Shown in pieces: positions 17,697 to 27,803 of a DNA stretch of 64,000 nucleotides. The notes below the pieces were generated by a model that did no database searches, was not told where the DNA came from, and saw nothing but the letters and a program-made list of their open reading frames with translations. Within the stretch, counting starts at the first letter, position 1; every line of letters starts with the position of its first letter. The position numbers were made by a program, and so were the translations under genes. Source of the stretch: Curvibacter lanceolatus ATCC 14669. GTDB taxonomy: Bacteria; Pseudomonadota; Gammaproteobacteria; Burkholderiales; Burkholderiaceae_C. The stretch is from NCBI RefSeq assembly GCF_000381265.1, contig NZ_KB906255.1, positions 356,495-420,494 of the forward strand, read 5' to 3'.

Positions 17697-17715
17697 TAGT
17701 CAGGCAAACTGACTA
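17697..17715. promoter_or_regulatory. Perfect inverted repeat, probable MarR operator
   Basis: TAGTCAG and CTGACTA form perfect 7-bp arms around GCAAA. MarR proteins commonly bind such AT-rich palindromes with centre-to-centre half-site spacing near 10-12 bp. The position just upstream of the MarR gene start fits autorepression. Confidence 0.6.
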
Positions 17716-17770
17716 AAAAACATGAAATTTTTCAGAAGACCTTGTTTAAACTGCTGTTCAAGCATCCAGC

Positions 17771-17786
17771 CTGTGATCAATCACAG
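17771..17786. promoter_or_regulatory. LexA (SOS) box of recA
   Basis: CTGTGATCAATCACAG matches the CTGT-N8-ACAG consensus at all eight fixed bases, 43 bases before the recA ATG. A weaker second match, CTGT-N8-CCAG, lies at 17754-17769. Confidence 0.88.
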
Positions 17787-17829
17787 TGACTGACCCGACC
17801 GATCATTCCACCCTCTTCAGGAGCTCTCC

Positions 17830-18897
17830 ATGGACGCACCCGTCAAAGGCAACGCCGCCAATCCCGAAAAAGCCAAGGCCTTGCAGGCCGCGCTGGCGCA
17901 GATCGAAAAGCAGTTCGGCAAAGGCACGATCATGCGCCTGGGCGAGGGCGAGGCGATCGAAGACATCCAGGTGATCTCCACCGGCTCGCTGGGCCTGGAC
18001 GTGGCCCTGGGCGTGGGCGGCCTGCCGCGCGGCCGGGTGGTCGAGATCTACGGCCCTGAATCCTCGGGCAAGACCACGCTGACCCTGCAGGTGGTGGCCG
18101 AGATGCAAAAGCAAGGCGGCACCTGCGCCTTCGTCGACGCCGAGCACGCCCTGGACATCCAGTACGCCCAGAAGCTGGGTGTGAACCTGCAGGAGCTGCT
18201 GATCAGCCAGCCCGACACCGGCGAGCAGGCCCTGGAGATCGTCGACAGCCTGGTGCGCTCCGGCGCGGTGGACCTGATCGTGATTGACTCGGTGGCCGCT
18301 CTCACCCCCAAGGCCGAAATCGAAGGCGAAATGGGCGACTCCCTGCCTGGCCTGCAGGCCCGTCTGATGAGCCAGGCGCTGCGCAAGCTGACCTCGACCA
18401 TCAAGAAGACCAACTGCATGGTCATCTTCATCAACCAGATCCGCATGAAGATCGGCGTGATGTTCGGCTCGCCCGAAACCACCACGGGCGGCAATGCGCT
18501 GAAGTTCTACGCTTCGGTGCGCCTGGACATCCGTCGCACCGGCACCATCAAGAAGGGTGAAGAGTCGATCGGCAACGAGACCAAGGTGAAGGTGGTGAAG
18601 AACAAGGTTTCGCCCCCGTTCAAGACGGCCGAGTTCGACATCCTGTTCGGCGAGGGCATCAGCCGCCATGGCGAGATCATCGACATGGGCGTGACCGCCA
18701 AGATCATCGAGAAGTCGGGTGCCTGGTACGCCTACAACGGCGAAAAGATCGGCCAGGGCCGCGACAACGCCCGTGAGTTCCTGCGCGAAAACCCCGACCT
18801 GGCCCGCGAGATCGAGAACAAGGTGCGTGAGAGCCTGGGCATCGCCCTGCTGCCCCCGGTGCTGACCAGCCCGGCGGCCGCTGCCGACGCCGAGTGA
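17830..18897 (+). CDS. recA: Recombinase RecA
   Basis: ATP-dependent strand-exchange protein and co-protease for LexA cleavage. Walker [10 protein letters not shown], the RecA signature [14 protein letters not shown], and the DNA-binding loop region ([18 protein letters not shown]) are all present. 355 aa, ending in the usual flexible, acidic-containing tail. The perfect LexA box upstream indicates SOS control. recX follows 57 bases after the stop, the standard arrangement. Confidence 0.98.
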   Translation: MDAPVKGNAANPEKAKALQAALAQIEKQFGKGTIMRLGEGEAIEDIQVISTGSLGLDVALGVGGLPRGRVVEIYGPESSGKTTLTLQVVAEMQKQGGTCAFVDAEHALDIQYAQKLGVNLQELLISQPDTGEQALEIVDSLVRSGAVDLIVIDSVAALTPKAEIEGEMGDSLPGLQARLMSQALRKLTSTIKKTNCMVIFINQIRMKIGVMFGSPETTTGGNALKFYASVRLDIRRTGTIKKGEESIGNETKVKVVKNKVSPPFKTAEFDILFGEGISRHGEIIDMGVTAKIIEKSGAWYAYNGEKIGQGRDNAREFLRENPDLAREIENKVRESLGIALLPPVLTSPAAAADAE

Positions 18898-18954
18898 ACA
18901 GGCCTGGCCCTGGGGCCCGCCGTTGGGTGGGTGCCCCGGGCCGGCTGAGTGCCG

Positions 18955-19443
18955 ATGTCGTTTGAAAAGATCTCGCTCAAGGGGCGGGCCCTGCGCTATC
19001 TGGCCATGCGCGAGCATTCGCGCGCCGAGCTGGAGCGCAAGCTGGCCCCCCACGAAGAGGTGCCCGGCGAACTGGCCCAGGCCCTGGACGAGTTGCAGGC
19101 CCGTGGCTTCATCGACGAGCAGCGCGTGATCGAGTCGCTGCTGTACCGCCGGGCCTCGCGCCTGGGTGCGGGGCGGCTGCGCCAGGAGTTGCAGGCCAAG
19201 GGCCTGCAGGGCGAGGCGGTGCAGCAGGCGCTGGCCGGCTTGCGCGACACCGAGCTGGCGCGGGCCCGGGCCGTGTGGGGCAAGCGTTTTGATCACCTGC
19301 CGGCCGAGGCCTCTGAGCGGGCCCGGCAAACCCGTTTTCTGATGGCGCGGGGTTTTTCGTCCGAGGTGGTGCGCCAGGTGCTGTCGGGCCGGGGCGCCGA
19401 GGAAGACGAGTCGATGTGCAGCGATGAGCCCGACCTGGATTGA
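18955..19443 (+). CDS. recX: Regulatory protein RecX
   Basis: Small helical protein that caps and restrains RecA filaments. Repeated three-helix RecX modules are visible: ALRYLAMREHSRAELERKL, LDELQARGFIDEQRVIESLL, RLRQELQAKGLQGEAVQQAL and RFLMARGFSSEVVRQVL. 162 aa from the ATG at 18955; a GTG six bases earlier is an alternative. It follows recA and ends at a strong terminator. Confidence 0.93.
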   Translation: MSFEKISLKGRALRYLAMREHSRAELERKLAPHEEVPGELAQALDELQARGFIDEQRVIESLLYRRASRLGAGRLRQELQAKGLQGEAVQQALAGLRDTELARARAVWGKRFDHLPAEASERARQTRFLMARGFSSEVVRQVLSGRGAEEDESMCSDEPDLD

Positions 19444-19474
19444 TCGCCGCAGCCGACAAGACCCCAACATGAAG

Positions 19475-19496
19475 AAAGGCCCCGAGGGGCCTTTTC
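19475..19496. terminator. Bidirectional terminator between recX and argC
   Basis: AAAGGCCCC and GGGGCCTTT form a perfect stem, with A and T runs at both ends, so it can stop transcription from recX and from the converging argC. Confidence 0.85.
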
Positions 19497-19515
19497 TGCG
19501 TTGGGGCTGGCCGGC

Positions 19516-20451
19516 TCAGAGGCCCAGCATCAACTGCAGGTTCTGCACGGCGGCCCCGCTGGCGCCCTTGCCCAGGTTGTCCAGGCGGGCGATCAGCACG
19601 GCGTGATGGAAGGCATCGTTGCCGAACACGCGCAGCTCCAGCTTGTTGGTGTCGTTCAGGGCCAGGGCATCGAGCTTGCCGTCTTCAGTGGCGGGCAGCA
19701 CGCTGACCCAGCCGCCGTCGGCCGCGCTGGCCGCGTAGTGGCGGGCGAGGGCGTCATGCAGGTCGGCCGCCTTGGGGGCCCCCGGCAGCGTGTCCAGGTG
19801 CAGGGGCAGCTGCACCAGCATGCCCTGGCGGAAGTTGGCCACGGCGGGGACGAACAAGGGGCGGCGTGTCAGGCCGGTGCAGGCCATGATCTCGGGGATG
19901 TGCTTGTGCTGCAGGCCCAGCGCATAGGCTTCGTACAAGGGGGCTTCGCCCTTCTCGTAGGCTTCGATCATGGTGCGTCCGCCACCCGAGTAGCCGCTCA
20001 CCGAGGGCAGGGCCACCGGGTGGTCCTTGGGCAGCAGGCCGGCATCGATCAGGGGGCGCAGCAAGGCGATGGCGCCGGTGGCGTAGCAGCCCGGGTTGGC
20101 CACGCGGCGGGCCTGGCGCACGGCCTCTTTCTGGCCCGGGGCCAGCTCGGGAAAGCCATAGACCCAGCCCGGGCTCACGCGGTGGGCGGTCGAGGCATCG
20201 ATGATCTTGGGGCCGGGGCGGCCGGTGCTGCGCTCGAGCTCGTCGACCAGGGCCACGGTCTCGCGGGCGGCGTCGTCGTGCAGGCACAGAATGACCAGGT
20301 CGACACCGGCCAGCAGCTCGCGCTTGGCGGCCGGGTCTTTGCGCCGCTCGGGGGCGATGCTCACCAGTTCGATGGCAGGCATGTGTTGCAGCCGCTCCCG
20401 GATTTGCAGGCCGGTGGTGCCTGCTTCGCCGTCAATAAAAACCAAGGCCAT
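19516..20451 (-). CDS. argC: N-acetyl-gamma-glutamyl-phosphate reductase, short (type 2) form
   Basis: NADPH-dependent third step of arginine synthesis. The catalytic Cys is in [10 protein letters not shown], and the NADP-binding N-terminus starts [18 protein letters not shown]. The 311-aa length and the sequence DDAARETV mark the AGPR type 2 group rather than the 340-aa type 1. The ATG at 20451 is preferred to the open extension upstream because the Rossmann strand begins at residue 3. It is divergent from sucC across a gap carrying three adjoining palindromes. Confidence 0.93.
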   Translation of the reverse strand: MALVFIDGEAGTTGLQIRERLQHMPAIELVSIAPERRKDPAAKRELLAGVDLVILCLHDDAARETVALVDELERSTGRPGPKIIDASTAHRVSPGWVYGFPELAPGQKEAVRQARRVANPGCYATGAIALLRPLIDAGLLPKDHPVALPSVSGYSGGGRTMIEAYEKGEAPLYEAYALGLQHKHIPEIMACTGLTRRPLFVPAVANFRQGMLVQLPLHLDTLPGAPKAADLHDALARHYAASAADGGWVSVLPATEDGKLDALALNDTNKLELRVFGNDAFHHAVLIARLDNLGKGASGAAVQNLQLMLGL

Positions 20452-20473
20452 GGTGTCTTCCTGACTGAGTGAT

Positions 20474-20508
20474 GTGGTAACCACGTAAGTTACGCACAAG
20501 GTTTGTGC
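20474..20508. promoter_or_regulatory. Three abutting palindromes in the argC-sucC divergent gap
   Basis: GTGGTAACCAC (20474-20484), CGTAAGTTACG (20484-20494) and GCACAAGGTTTGTGC (20494-20508) are each perfect inverted repeats and share their end bases. They lie 23 bases upstream of the argC ATG and 100 upstream of sucC. Operator function for either gene is inferred. Confidence 0.55.
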
Positions 20509-20607
20509 AGGGCAGCATGATACATTTCGAGGTTGCTGTGTCCACTGCCCGACGCCAGCTTTTGCGAGGTCGCCGGGTGAAAATCATCCATTCCTGAGAG
20601 AGACCTC

Positions 20608-21768
<1,161 letters not shown>

Positions 21769-21783
21769 GCCCGGAGAACACAC

Positions 21784-22680
21784 ATGTCGATCTACATCAA
21801 CAAAGACACCAAGGTCATCACCCAGGGCATCACGGGCAAGACTGGCCAGTTCCACACCGAAAAGTGCCAGGAATACGCGAACGGCAAGAACGCCTTCGTG
21901 GCAGGCGTGAACCCGAAGAAGGCCGGCGAGTCGATCTTCAACATCCCGATCTACGCCTCCGTCAAGGAAGCCGCATCTGAGACCGGCGCCACCGTGTCGG
22001 TGATCTACGTGCCGCCCGCAGGCGCCGCTGCCGCCATCTGGGAAGCTGTTGAAGCCGACCTGGACCTGGCCATCTGCATCACCGAAGGCATCCCCGTCCG
22101 TGACATGCTGGAAGTGCGCAACAAGATGAAGGCCAAGGAAGCCGCCGGTGGCAAGCGCACCCTGCTGCTGGGCCCCAACTGCCCTGGCCTGATCACCCCT
22201 GACGAAATCAAGATCGGCATCATGCCGGGTCACATCCACCGCAAGGGCCGCATCGGCGTGGTCTCGCGTTCGGGCACCCTGACCTATGAAGCCGTGGCCA
22301 TGCTGACCGAAGTCGGTCTGGGCCAGTCGAGCGCCGTGGGCATTGGTGGCGACCCCATCAACGGCCTGAAGCACATCGACGTGATGAAGGCGTTCAACGA
22401 CGATCCGGACACCGACGCCGTGATCATGATCGGTGAAATCGGCGGCCCCGATGAAGCCGACGCTGCTCGCTGGTGCAAGGAAAACATGAAGAAGCCGGTG
22501 GTCGGCTTCATCGCTGGCGTGACCGCGCCTCCCGGCAAGCGCATGGGCCACGCCGGTGCCCTGATCTCGGGTGGTGCTGACACCGCCGATGCCAAGCTCG
22601 CCATCATGGAAGAGTGCGGCTTCGTCGTGACGCGCAACCCGTCCGAACTGGGCAAGCTGCTGAAAGCTCAGCTCAAGTAA
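21784..22680 (+). CDS. sucD: Succinate-CoA ligase, alpha subunit
   Basis: Alpha subunit carrying the phosphohistidine intermediate, in the motif [10 protein letters not shown] near residue 255. The CoA-binding Rossmann domain opens [12 protein letters not shown], and the CoA/phosphate loop is [10 protein letters not shown]. 298 aa. It follows sucC in one operon and is followed by two hairpins before the TerC gene. Confidence 0.98.
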   Translation: MSIYINKDTKVITQGITGKTGQFHTEKCQEYANGKNAFVAGVNPKKAGESIFNIPIYASVKEAASETGATVSVIYVPPAGAAAAIWEAVEADLDLAICITEGIPVRDMLEVRNKMKAKEAAGGKRTLLLGPNCPGLITPDEIKIGIMPGHIHRKGRIGVVSRSGTLTYEAVAMLTEVGLGQSSAVGIGGDPINGLKHIDVMKAFNDDPDTDAVIMIGEIGGPDEADAARWCKENMKKPVVGFIAGVTAPPGKRMGHAGALISGGADTADAKLAIMEECGFVVTRNPSELGKLLKAQLK

Positions 22681-22688
22681 GCCAGCGG

Positions 22689-22712
22689 CGTCCGTAAGCA
22701 ATATTACGGACG
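22689..22712 (+). terminator. Hairpin after sucD
   Basis: CGTCCGTAA and TTACGGACG form a perfect 9-bp stem with a 6-base loop, nine bases past the sucD stop. There is no T-run, so it may be an mRNA 3'-end stabiliser rather than a Rho-independent terminator. Confidence 0.5.
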
Positions 22713-22755
22713 GCCATTGTGCAAGGGGCCGTTAAACTGCGGCCTCACACTCAAC

Positions 22756-22789
22756 AGAAGCGCTCGAAACGCAGGTTTCGGGCGCTTCT
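22756..22789 (+). terminator. Strong hairpin in the sucD-terC gap
   Basis: Two 15-base arms (22756-22770 and 22775-22789) pair with one G-U wobble around a GCAG loop, 26 bases before the TerC ATG. It is either a readthrough attenuator for the TerC gene or the sucCD terminator. The T-run after it is short. Confidence 0.5.
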
Positions 22790-22815
22790 TGCATTCAAAA
22801 CACAGGAGAAACTGC

Positions 22816-23505
22816 ATGGAAATGCTGCAAAGCCCGGACTTCTGGATCGGTCTGATCAAGATTGTCTGGATCAACATCATCTTGTCCGGTGACAACGCGG
22901 TGGTGATCGCTTTGGCGGCCCGCTCGCTGCCCCCCGAACTGCAACGCAAGGCCATTTTGTTCGGCTCCGGCGCTGCCGTGGTGTTGCGCATCGTGCTGAC
23001 CTTTGTGGCTGCCAAGCTGCTGGGCCTGCCGTTCCTGCAGGTGGTTGGCGGTTTGCTGCTGCTGTGGATCGGTGTCCAACTGCTCAGCGAAGAAGAAGAG
23101 GAAGAAGGCGAAGCCAAGTCGTCGGGCAACATGATGGCCGCTGTGCGCACCATCCTGATCGCTGACCTGGTGATGAGCCTGGACAACGTGATCGCCGTGG
23201 CCGCCGCTGCCAAGGGCAGCGATCTGCTGCTGATCCTGGGCCTGGGCATCAGCATTCCCCTGGTGATCTTTGGCAGTACGCTGATGATCAAGCTGATGGA
23301 ACGCTTCCCGATCATCGTGATGCTGGGTGCCGCACTGATTGGCTGGGTGGGCGGTGAAACAATCGCCAGCGATGTCTTCCTGGCTGACTTTGCACACGCC
23401 AACCCCTGGCTGCACTACGCAGCTGCCACGGCAGGTGCCGTGTTGGTGGTGCTGGTGGGCAAGGTGCTGCAGGCCCGCGCCGCCGCGGCCCACAAGGCCG
23501 CCTGA
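22816..23505 (+). CDS. TerC-family membrane protein
   Basis: Integral membrane protein of the TerC/YjbE family, implicated in Mn2+ export and metallation of secreted proteins. Seven hydrophobic helices are visible, with the family's acidic intramembrane signatures IILSGDNAVVIALAAR and DLVMSLDNVIAVAAAA. A short acidic cytoplasmic loop (EEEEEEGE) follows the third helix. 229 aa. AGGAG eight bases before the ATG fixes the start. No manganese riboswitch is seen ahead of this copy, unlike the paralogue at 42278-43021. Confidence 0.9.
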   Translation: MEMLQSPDFWIGLIKIVWINIILSGDNAVVIALAARSLPPELQRKAILFGSGAAVVLRIVLTFVAAKLLGLPFLQVVGGLLLLWIGVQLLSEEEEEEGEAKSSGNMMAAVRTILIADLVMSLDNVIAVAAAAKGSDLLLILGLGISIPLVIFGSTLMIKLMERFPIIVMLGAALIGWVGGETIASDVFLADFAHANPWLHYAAATAGAVLVVLVGKVLQARAAAAHKAA

Positions 23506-23550
23506 GAGCACTTGCTGAGGGGCCCGGCATTCCAGCCGGGCTGCGATTGA

Positions 23551-23592
23551 ACAACGGGGCCAGCGCTCACGCGCTGGCCCCGTTGTCTTTTT
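23551..23592 (+). terminator. Rho-independent terminator after the TerC gene
   Basis: A perfect 16-bp stem (23551-23566 with 23571-23586), loop TCAC, followed by CTTTTT. Confidence 0.93.
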
Positions 23593-23948
23593 CTGCTGCA
23601 GCCGGCTTGCTCCGCCTTAGGGGCTCTGATAGTGTGTCGATCAGTTTATTTGTGTAAATAAGTCAACAAATCACCCTGCTGCGTGGTCTGTCTTGGCGAG
23701 GTCATGAAGGCCTCATCGGGTGGGCCTGCGTGTGCCGTGACGAGGTGTGCTGCGCACGCGGTCGCGCTGCGCTGGGGGTGATCGACGAAGTGGTTCAAGG
23801 TTGACGCCGGTGCTCCCGCTGCAGGGCGCTGTGTGCCTTGTGCCTCCGCTGTCGAGGGGGTTGTCCATGCCTTGGCGTGGGCTGCGAGAGGCTGGCGGAG
23901 CTGCCGCGGTTGTCCTGGGTTCCTTGAGCCGAATCCAGTTTTTGAACC
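23593..23948 (+). other. Long leader upstream of the PP2C gene
   Basis: About 350 bases with no convincing gene. An AT-rich patch at 23640-23670 contains the inverted repeat TTATTT-GTGT-AAATAA (23646-23661) and is the only promoter-like part, which would give a leader of nearly 280 bases. I see no known riboswitch or small-RNA pattern in the rest. Confidence 0.4.
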
Positions 23949-24734
23949 ATGAAATACGAGTTTTGTGCCTTCACGGACCCTGGTCTGGCCCGTGCCAACA
24001 ACGAGGATTCCGTCACATTTGACGAGTCGACCTGTCTGGCTGTGCTGGCCGATGGCATGGGCGGCTACAACGCTGGCGAGGTGGCCAGCGGCATGGCCAC
24101 TACCTTCATCCGCACCGAGTTGTCACGCTGGCTGTCCCAGGCCGGGCGCCATGCCAACGCCAAGGAAATCCAGCGGGCGATGGAAATCTGTGTGGACAAC
24201 GCCAACCGGGCCATCTTCAATGCGGCCCACAGCAATCCACAGTACTCGGGCATGGGCACAACGCTGGTCATGGGGGTGTTTCAGGACGCACGCCTGATGC
24301 TGGGCCACATCGGCGACTCGCGCTGCTATCGCCTGCGCGATGGCGAACTGGCACAGCTCACCAAGGACCACTCGTTGCTGCAGGAGCAGGTCGACGCCGG
24401 GCTGATCACGCCAGAGCAAGCCGCGGTGTCCATCAATCGCAACTTGGTCACCCGTGCCATGGGGGTGGAGGACGCCGCCATTCTGGAGGTCAGCGAATGT
24501 CGGGTCGAGAACGGCGATCTTTACCTGCTGTGCTCGGATGGCTTGTCGGACATGATCGGTGCGTCCGAGATCGCCGAATTGTTGAATGCGCCCGAGGCAT
24601 TGACCCAGAAAGCAACGCGCATGATCAAGATCGCCAATCACCATGGGGGGCGCGATAATATCAGCGTATTGCTGGTCCGAGCGGGGGACGCCTCGTCCAA
24701 GAAAAGGCTTCTGTCACGCCTTTGGGGCGGCTAG
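23949..24734 (+). CDS. PP2C-family serine/threonine phosphatase
   Basis: Metal-dependent protein phosphatase of the bacterial Stp/PrpC type, soluble. Motifs in order: NNEDS (residues 17-21), LADGMGGYNAGE, GMGTTLV, LGHIGDSRCYRL, LLCSDGLSDMI and GGRDNISVLLV, so all metal-coordinating Asp residues are intact. 261 aa. It is followed by an FHA protein, which would read Ser/Thr phosphorylation, then by an adenylate cyclase. No Ser/Thr kinase gene is in the window, so the phosphorylating partner is elsewhere. Confidence 0.94.
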   Translation: MKYEFCAFTDPGLARANNEDSVTFDESTCLAVLADGMGGYNAGEVASGMATTFIRTELSRWLSQAGRHANAKEIQRAMEICVDNANRAIFNAAHSNPQYSGMGTTLVMGVFQDARLMLGHIGDSRCYRLRDGELAQLTKDHSLLQEQVDAGLITPEQAAVSINRNLVTRAMGVEDAAILEVSECRVENGDLYLLCSDGLSDMIGASEIAELLNAPEALTQKATRMIKIANHHGGRDNISVLLVRAGDASSKKRLLSRLWGG

Positions 24735-24810
24735 CGCTGCCAACTCGCCGATTCGCCGAGGTGCGAATACCACCGATCCATAACAAGCCAGGTTTTCAGG
24801 AGTACCGAAC

Positions 24811-25482
24811 ATGCCCAAGATGATCGTATCGATCGATGGGGTCGTCATCAAGGAAGTGCAGCTGACCAAGGAGCGCACCACCCTGGGCCGGAGGCCTTAC
24901 AACGATATCGTCATCGACAATCTGGCCGTCAGCGGTGAGCATGCCGTGCTGCAGATGGCGGGACACGTGGTCACGCTGGAAGATCTCAACAGTACCAACG
25001 GGACCTATGTGAATGGCAAGGCCGTCAAAAAGCAGCAACTGCAGAGCGGCGACACCATCGAAGTGGGCAAATACAAGATTCGCTTCATCGCCGAGTTGGA
25101 ATCCAGCGAATACGACAAGACGATGGTGGTGAAGCCGCCGGTGTCGATCTCCGAATCTCTTTCCACAGTGCCCGCGGCGATGGGCAGCTACCAGTCGACA
25201 CCCATGCAGGCCGGCGAATCCCTGGCGGGTTCGATCAAGGTGCTGTCGGGCTCCGCGGCTGGCCGTGAGGTCAGCCTGACCAAGGTGGTCACCACCATCG
25301 GCAAGCCTGGGGTGGCGGTGGCCGCCATCACCCGTCGCCCGCATGGTTTTGTGTTGGCCCATGTGGAAGGCGGTACGTTCCCGACCCTCAATGGGAACCC
25401 TGTCAGCGCCGAGCCCGTCACCTTGAAAAGTGGCGACGTGCTGGAGCTGGCAGGCACACAGATGCAGTTCTTCCAGGTTTGA
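24811..25482 (+). CDS. FHA-domain protein
   Basis: Phosphothreonine-binding adaptor of 223 aa. The N-terminal FHA domain shows LGRRPYNDIVI, VSGEHAVL and NSTNGTYVNG, the residues that bind the phosphopeptide. A Ser/Pro-rich linker (about residues 110-140) leads to a second, diverged FHA-like fold (REVSLTKVVTTIGKPG...FPTLNGNPV) that has lost the canonical Arg-Ser-His set. It lies 76 bases after the PP2C gene and directly before the cyclase gene, so it probably scaffolds a phosphorylation-dependent complex with one of them. Confidence 0.92.
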   Translation: MPKMIVSIDGVVIKEVQLTKERTTLGRRPYNDIVIDNLAVSGEHAVLQMAGHVVTLEDLNSTNGTYVNGKAVKKQQLQSGDTIEVGKYKIRFIAELESSEYDKTMVVKPPVSISESLSTVPAAMGSYQSTPMQAGESLAGSIKVLSGSAAGREVSLTKVVTTIGKPGVAVAAITRRPHGFVLAHVEGGTFPTLNGNPVSAEPVTLKSGDVLELAGTQMQFFQV

Positions 25483-25502
25483 GCGTTTTCAGGGCGGCCC
25501 GC

Positions 25503-27791
25503 ATGGTCTGGCCTGCCGTGGCGGCAACCCTGCGCCGCTTGCGCATTCGGCACTTCTGGCGTCGCGGCGTCATGCTGGTGCCGGCCGTGCTGCTGCTGGC
25601 CCATGTGCTGGGAGCCGTTCCGCTGACCCTGGTGAATCGGCTGGACGACCAGATCTACGACGTCCGCCTGCGCCTGACCATGCCGGCCACTTTGGACGAG
25701 CGGGTGGTGATTGTCGACATCGACGAGAAAAGCCTGGCCCAACTGGGGCATTGGCCCTGGGGGCGCGATCAACTGGCCTTGCTGGCTGACCGTTTGTTCC
25801 AGCATTACGGGATTGCCGCACTGGGATTTGACGTGCTGTTCTCCGAGTCGGACACCAGCTCCGGGCTGGCCTCTCTGCAGGCCTTGGCCAGCGGCCCGCT
25901 GCAGGACAACCAGGGCTTTCGGCAGCAACTGGACCACCTCACCCCCAGCTTGAATTACGACCGGCGCTTTGCACAGGCGCTGCAGGGCCGCCCGGTGGTG
26001 TTGGGCTATTACTTTTCGAGCGATCGCGATGGACGACGCAAAGGCGAGTTGCCAGCACCCGTCCTGAATGCGGCGCAGGTGCCCTCGGAAGGCCTGCAGG
26101 TGCTGGACTGGGACGGCTACGGTGCCAGCCTGCCCGAGTTGGCGCGAGCGGCCCCGCGCGCCGGCTTTTTCAACTCGGTCACCGATGAGGATGGTGTGGT
26201 CCGCTCCCTGCCGCTGCTGTCCCGGCATGATGGGCAGTACTTTGAGTCACTGGCCCTGGCCTTGTACCGTGTTGCGCGCGACCTGCAGGTGAGCGGTCCG
26301 GTCTGGGCGCAATCGCCCGGTGGGGATTCATCGGTTCCGGTGCTGGAGGCCTTGCAATTGCAGGGTGCCACCGGCACAGAGCGCGTTCCCTTGGATCCAT
26401 CAGGGACCGCCCTGGTGCCCTTTCGCGGGCGGGGTGGGCCGGGGGGGGGCTCCTACCGCTATGTTTCGGCGATCGATGTGCTGCAGGCCAATGCCTCGCG
26501 TGAGGATCTTCAGGGCCGCATCGTACTGGTGGGCTCCACGTCGCCGGGGCTGCTGGATTTGCGGGCCACGCCCGTGGGGCAGATCTACCCCGGGGTGGAA
26601 TCCCACGCCAATCTGATCAGCGGCTTGCTGGACCGGCATCTGCTGGTGCGTCCCGATTACGCCGCCGGGTACGAGGTGCTGGTGCTCGCTACCGTGGGCT
26701 TGACCTTGGCCTTGCTGCTGCCCGGGCTCAGTGCGGCTGCCGCGATGTGGACCAGCCTGGCCAGTCTGCTGCTGGTCAGTGGTCTCAACTTTGCCCTCTA
26801 CAGCGCGCACGGGCTGGTGTTGCCCCTGGCCAGCGCCCTGTTGCTGATCTTGCTGACCTTCGGCGTCAACATGAGCTACGGCTACTTGGTGGAGAGCCGT
26901 GCCAAGCGCCGCCTGGCCAGCGTCTTTGGCACCTATGTGCCCCCGGAACTGGTCGATCAGATGTTGCAGGCACCTGACCAATACAGCATGCGTGCCGCCA
27001 GCCGCGAGCTCACCGTCATGTTCTGCGACATGCGGGGCTTCACTCAACTCTCCGAAGGGTTGGAGCCCGAGGCTGTGCAGGCCTTGCTCAATCAGTTGTT
27101 CAGCCGACTCACGGTCTGCATCCGGCGTCATCAAGGCACCATCGACAAGTACATCGGGGATTGCGTCATGGCGTTTTGGGGTGCGCCGGTGACCCTGCCC
27201 AACCACGCTGCGTTGGCAGTGCGTGCCGCGCAGGACATGGTGGCCGAGGTGGAGCGTTTCAATCAGGAGCGGCTGGCTCAGGGCCTGCCCAGCGTGAGCG
27301 TCGGCATCGGCCTCAACACCGGGTTGATGCGGGTGGGTGACATGGGATCGGACCTGCGCCGCAGCTACACCGTGATCGGTGACGCGGTCAACCTGGCTTC
27401 GCGCCTGGAGGGCCTGTCCAGGCTCTATGGTGTCTCGGTGATTGCTGGGGATGCCACCCGACGGCAAGCCGACCGTGAGGCCCTGTGGCAGACGCTGGAT
27501 TGTGTGCGCGTCAAGGGCAAGGGGGAGCCTGTACTGATCCACACGCCCCACCCTGTGCCCGCGAGTGAGGTCTCAGGGCGCCTCCTTCAGGACGAGTTGG
27601 CCCAATGGGCGGAATTTTTGGCGAACTACCGCGCAAAAAATTGGGCTGTCTGTGGCCAGATGCTGAAAGAGTTGCGGAAAATGAAGTCGTTGGTAACGGT
27701 TTGTCAGATATATGGCGAGCGTTTGTTGCACTACCAGCAGACACCCCCTCCCGACGACTGGGATGGCGTGACGGTCTTTGACATCAAGTAG
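25503..27791 (+). CDS. CHASE2-domain adenylate/guanylate cyclase (class III)
   Basis: Membrane receptor cyclase. An N-terminal membrane helix precedes a large extracytoplasmic CHASE2 sensor domain (about residues 35-370, including VVIVDIDEKSLAQLGHWPW). Three membrane helices (about 385-465) and a class III cyclase domain follow. The metal-binding Asp residues lie in VMFCDMRGFTQLSE and DKYIGDCVMAFWG, with transition-state residues in RRSYTVIGDAVNLASRLE; the Lys of DKYIGD fits ATP specificity. 762 aa from the ATG at 25503; a TTG at 25479 overlapping the FHA stop is an alternative. The phosphodiesterase gene starts 12 bases after it. Confidence 0.93.
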   Translation: MVWPAVAATLRRLRIRHFWRRGVMLVPAVLLLAHVLGAVPLTLVNRLDDQIYDVRLRLTMPATLDERVVIVDIDEKSLAQLGHWPWGRDQLALLADRLFQHYGIAALGFDVLFSESDTSSGLASLQALASGPLQDNQGFRQQLDHLTPSLNYDRRFAQALQGRPVVLGYYFSSDRDGRRKGELPAPVLNAAQVPSEGLQVLDWDGYGASLPELARAAPRAGFFNSVTDEDGVVRSLPLLSRHDGQYFESLALALYRVARDLQVSGPVWAQSPGGDSSVPVLEALQLQGATGTERVPLDPSGTALVPFRGRGGPGGGSYRYVSAIDVLQANASREDLQGRIVLVGSTSPGLLDLRATPVGQIYPGVESHANLISGLLDRHLLVRPDYAAGYEVLVLATVGLTLALLLPGLSAAAAMWTSLASLLLVSGLNFALYSAHGLVLPLASALLLILLTFGVNMSYGYLVESRAKRRLASVFGTYVPPELVDQMLQAPDQYSMRAASRELTVMFCDMRGFTQLSEGLEPEAVQALLNQLFSRLTVCIRRHQGTIDKYIGDCVMAFWGAPVTLPNHAALAVRAAQDMVAEVERFNQERLAQGLPSVSVGIGLNTGLMRVGDMGSDLRRSYTVIGDAVNLASRLEGLSRLYGVSVIAGDATRRQADREALWQTLDCVRVKGKGEPVLIHTPHPVPASEVSGRLLQDELAQWAEFLANYRAKNWAVCGQMLKELRKMKSLVTVCQIYGERLLHYQQTPPPDDWDGVTVFDIK

Positions 27792-27803
27792 GGATGTTTG
27801 CGC

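Noticed and set aside
17771-17786. CRP-like TGTGA...TCACA reading of the recA upstream palindrome
   Set aside because: The spacing is 4, not 6, and the sequence fits the LexA consensus perfectly.
22681-22815. Possible manganese riboswitch before the first TerC gene
   Set aside because: The GGGGAGTAGC and GCAAGACC blocks are missing; only two simple hairpins are present.
23747-24022. Short plus-strand frame upstream of and overlapping the PP2C gene
   Set aside because: Arg/Gly/Leu-rich, no motif, and overlaps the well-supported PP2C start in another frame.
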